A stretch of DNA of 64,000 nt, from the NCBI RefSeq assembly GCF_019448085.1, contig NZ_JAGFNZ010000004.1, positions 124,001 through 188,000 of the forward strand, in the 5' to 3' direction. A program made the position numbers and the translations under genes. This stretch comes from Caproiciproducens faecalis. GTDB lineage: Bacteria; Bacillota; Clostridia; Oscillospirales; Acutalibacteraceae. A model generated the notes under the pieces. The model worked only from the letters and a program-made list of their open reading frames with translations, did not search any database and was not told the DNA's origin. Of this stretch, positions 63,132-64,000 are shown piece by piece. Within the stretch, counting starts at the first letter, position 1. Each line of letters opens with the position of its first letter.

Positions 63132-64000
63132 AACTGATGTATCTTACTTTTCAGGAGGATGCTCCGCTGTATCTGGGTGTAAAGAATAAAATTGAGGGCC
63201 AGGTCGGCGCATTTGAAAAGCTGGGTTACGAGGTAACCTACTCCATGTGGCAGGGAAACACATTTCAGTTCTTTGGCGCCGAGCCGTTGAAACGCAGTTT
63301 CGACTCTTCCAAAGGAATCATGAAGCAGCTTACGCGGATTGCGTATGAGTATCTGCAAAAAAACCGCTTCGAAGTCCTCTATTTGCGCCTTGACCGCATC
63401 AGCTTCGACATGCTGCGGATTTGCAGGGCCGCAAGGGACAATCAGGTAAAAACCATTGTGGTTGAAATTCCGAATTATCCTTATCTGACGGATTATATCC
63501 GCAATATTCAATATGCCAAAACGCTCAAAACCCGTGCCGTGACAGCGGCGAAGGTGGCCGTGACGGTAGCGGACGACCGTCTGTCCGGCAGAAAGCTGAA
63601 GCAGTATGTCGACGCGGTGGTACTTTACGGGAATCAGGCGGACTCGTTTTTCGGAGTCAAAGCGATGAACGGGGACAACGGTATCAATATTGACGGAATC
63701 ACGCCCGTTCCGCACTGCGGCGATCTCCATAAGGACATCGTATTTCTCGGGGTTGCCGGTACCCTGTGGTGGCAGGGTTATGACCGGGTTCTAAAGGGAA
63801 TGAGCGAGTATAAAAAGAAAAAACCGGACGGCGCGCCGGCATTGAAATTTGTTTTGGTCGGCGGCGACGCCACTGAAATGCCGGAATTCCGTGCGCTGGT
63901 GGACAGACTTGGCCTGACCGAAGACGTGACGTTCTGCGGCTTTAAAAAGGGAAAAGAGCTTTTGGATATCTACCGGACGGTGGACGTGGGCGTTTCCTCG
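63128..64000 (+). CDS. Glycosyltransferase, GT4-like (3' partial)
   Basis: An open frame from ATG 63128 (overlapping the preceding stop as ATGA) to the window edge; 291 residues are visible. N terminus MKLMYLTFQEDAPLYLGVKN; KIEGQVGAFEKLGYEVTYSM is typical of sugar transferases; middle FEVLYLRLDRISFDMLRICR; donor domain starts IVFLGVAGTLWWQGYDRVLK, with FVLVGGDATEMPEFRALV and VTFCGFKKGKELLDIYRTVD. The end of the gene lies outside. Confidence 0.85.
   Translation, partial: MKLMYLTFQEDAPLYLGVKNKIEGQVGAFEKLGYEVTYSMWQGNTFQFFGAEPLKRSFDSSKGIMKQLTRIAYEYLQKNRFEVLYLRLDRISFDMLRICRAARDNQVKTIVVEIPNYPYLTDYIRNIQYAKTLKTRAVTAAKVAVTVADDRLSGRKLKQYVDAVVLYGNQADSFFGVKAMNGDNGINIDGITPVPHCGDLHKDIVFLGVAGTLWWQGYDRVLKGMSEYKKKKPDGAPALKFVLVGGDATEMPEFRALVDRLGLTEDVTFCGFKKGKELLDIYRTVDVGVSS

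Noticed and set aside
63125-63730. 201-codon minus-strand frame at the right end
   Set aside because: The plus strand carries a clear glycosyltransferase frame with ATGA coupling to its neighbour.

Overview
The window is about 64 kb of chromosome from a motile, low-to-mid GC Gram-positive bacterium of the class Clostridia. The evidence is a Bacillus/Clostridium-type flagellar system (CheC, CheD, FliY with CheC-like halves, the FliW/CsrA/flagellin module, no P- or L-ring genes), sigma-A and sigma-D style promoters, AGGAGG ribosome binding sites, frequent TTG/GTG starts, a Gram-positive LexA box and a Spo0H-like sigma factor. An Oscillospiraceae/Ruminococcaceae-like host is my guess; the sequence here does not prove it.

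Layout. (1) 1-2050: 3' part of a multi-domain cell-wall lysozyme (GH24 with SH3b and Ig-like domains), a terminator, then an intergenic element with two strong hairpins. (2) 2342-9371, minus strand: late flagellar genes flgM-flgN-flgK-flgL-DUF6470, then fliW-csrA, then flagellin, the same order as the Bacillus subtilis flgM-hag region. (3) 9686-34629, plus strand: a ~25 kb fla/che run that looks like one operon: flgB-flgC-fliE-fliF-fliG-fliH-fliI-fliJ-fliK-flgD-TIGR02530-flgE-swrD-motA-motB-fliM-fliY-cheY-fliO-fliP-fliQ-fliR-flhB-flhA-sigD-two FlgG-type rod genes-fapA-cheC-cheD. fliL, flhF and flhG are missing from their usual places. (4) 34694-38345, minus: fliD-fliS-FliT-like. (5) 38549-39664, plus: HD-GYP protein. 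(6) 39739-44742, minus: FliK-like/YlqG, FlhB C-terminal paralogue, cheW, PilZ, cheW, and a methyl-accepting protein with almost no extracellular part. (7) 44834-51117, plus: cheA-cheR-cheB, then a full-length methyl-accepting protein. (8) 51171-60324: housekeeping genes comM, dinB (SOS-controlled), a SigH-like sigma factor, two small cysteine-rich proteins, an MFS transporter, trmK, a Nif3 protein, rqcH. (9) 60385-64000: start of a polysaccharide cluster (Wzy-like polymerase and two glycosyltransferases, the last running off the window).

How it works together. A sigma-A promoter and a structured leader precede the big operon, which builds the basal body, export gate, hook and motor and ends with sigma-D. 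Sigma-D, held by FlgM, then appears to switch on the late units: I find six TAAA/TAAT-N14-15-(G)CCGATAT-like boxes, one each before flgM, flagellin, fliD, cheW-PilZ, cheA and the second methyl-accepting protein. Flagellin has a further control: its leader carries an AAGGAC loop hairpin and an AGGAGG Shine-Dalgarno that fit CsrA binding, with csrA and fliW immediately upstream. An HD-GYP protein and a PilZ protein inside the same block suggest cyclic-di-GMP input to motility.

The most unusual items are: a 64-nt shrunken tRNA-like cloverleaf before a zinc-ribbon gene; the GH24 catalytic domain split by an SH3b domain; a similar beta-rich module that seems to recur in the variable regions of flagellin, FlgL and FliD; the PilZ gene between two cheW genes; and a 14-bp hairpin inside the fla operon. 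No CRISPR array, insertion sequence, rRNA or canonical tRNA was seen.
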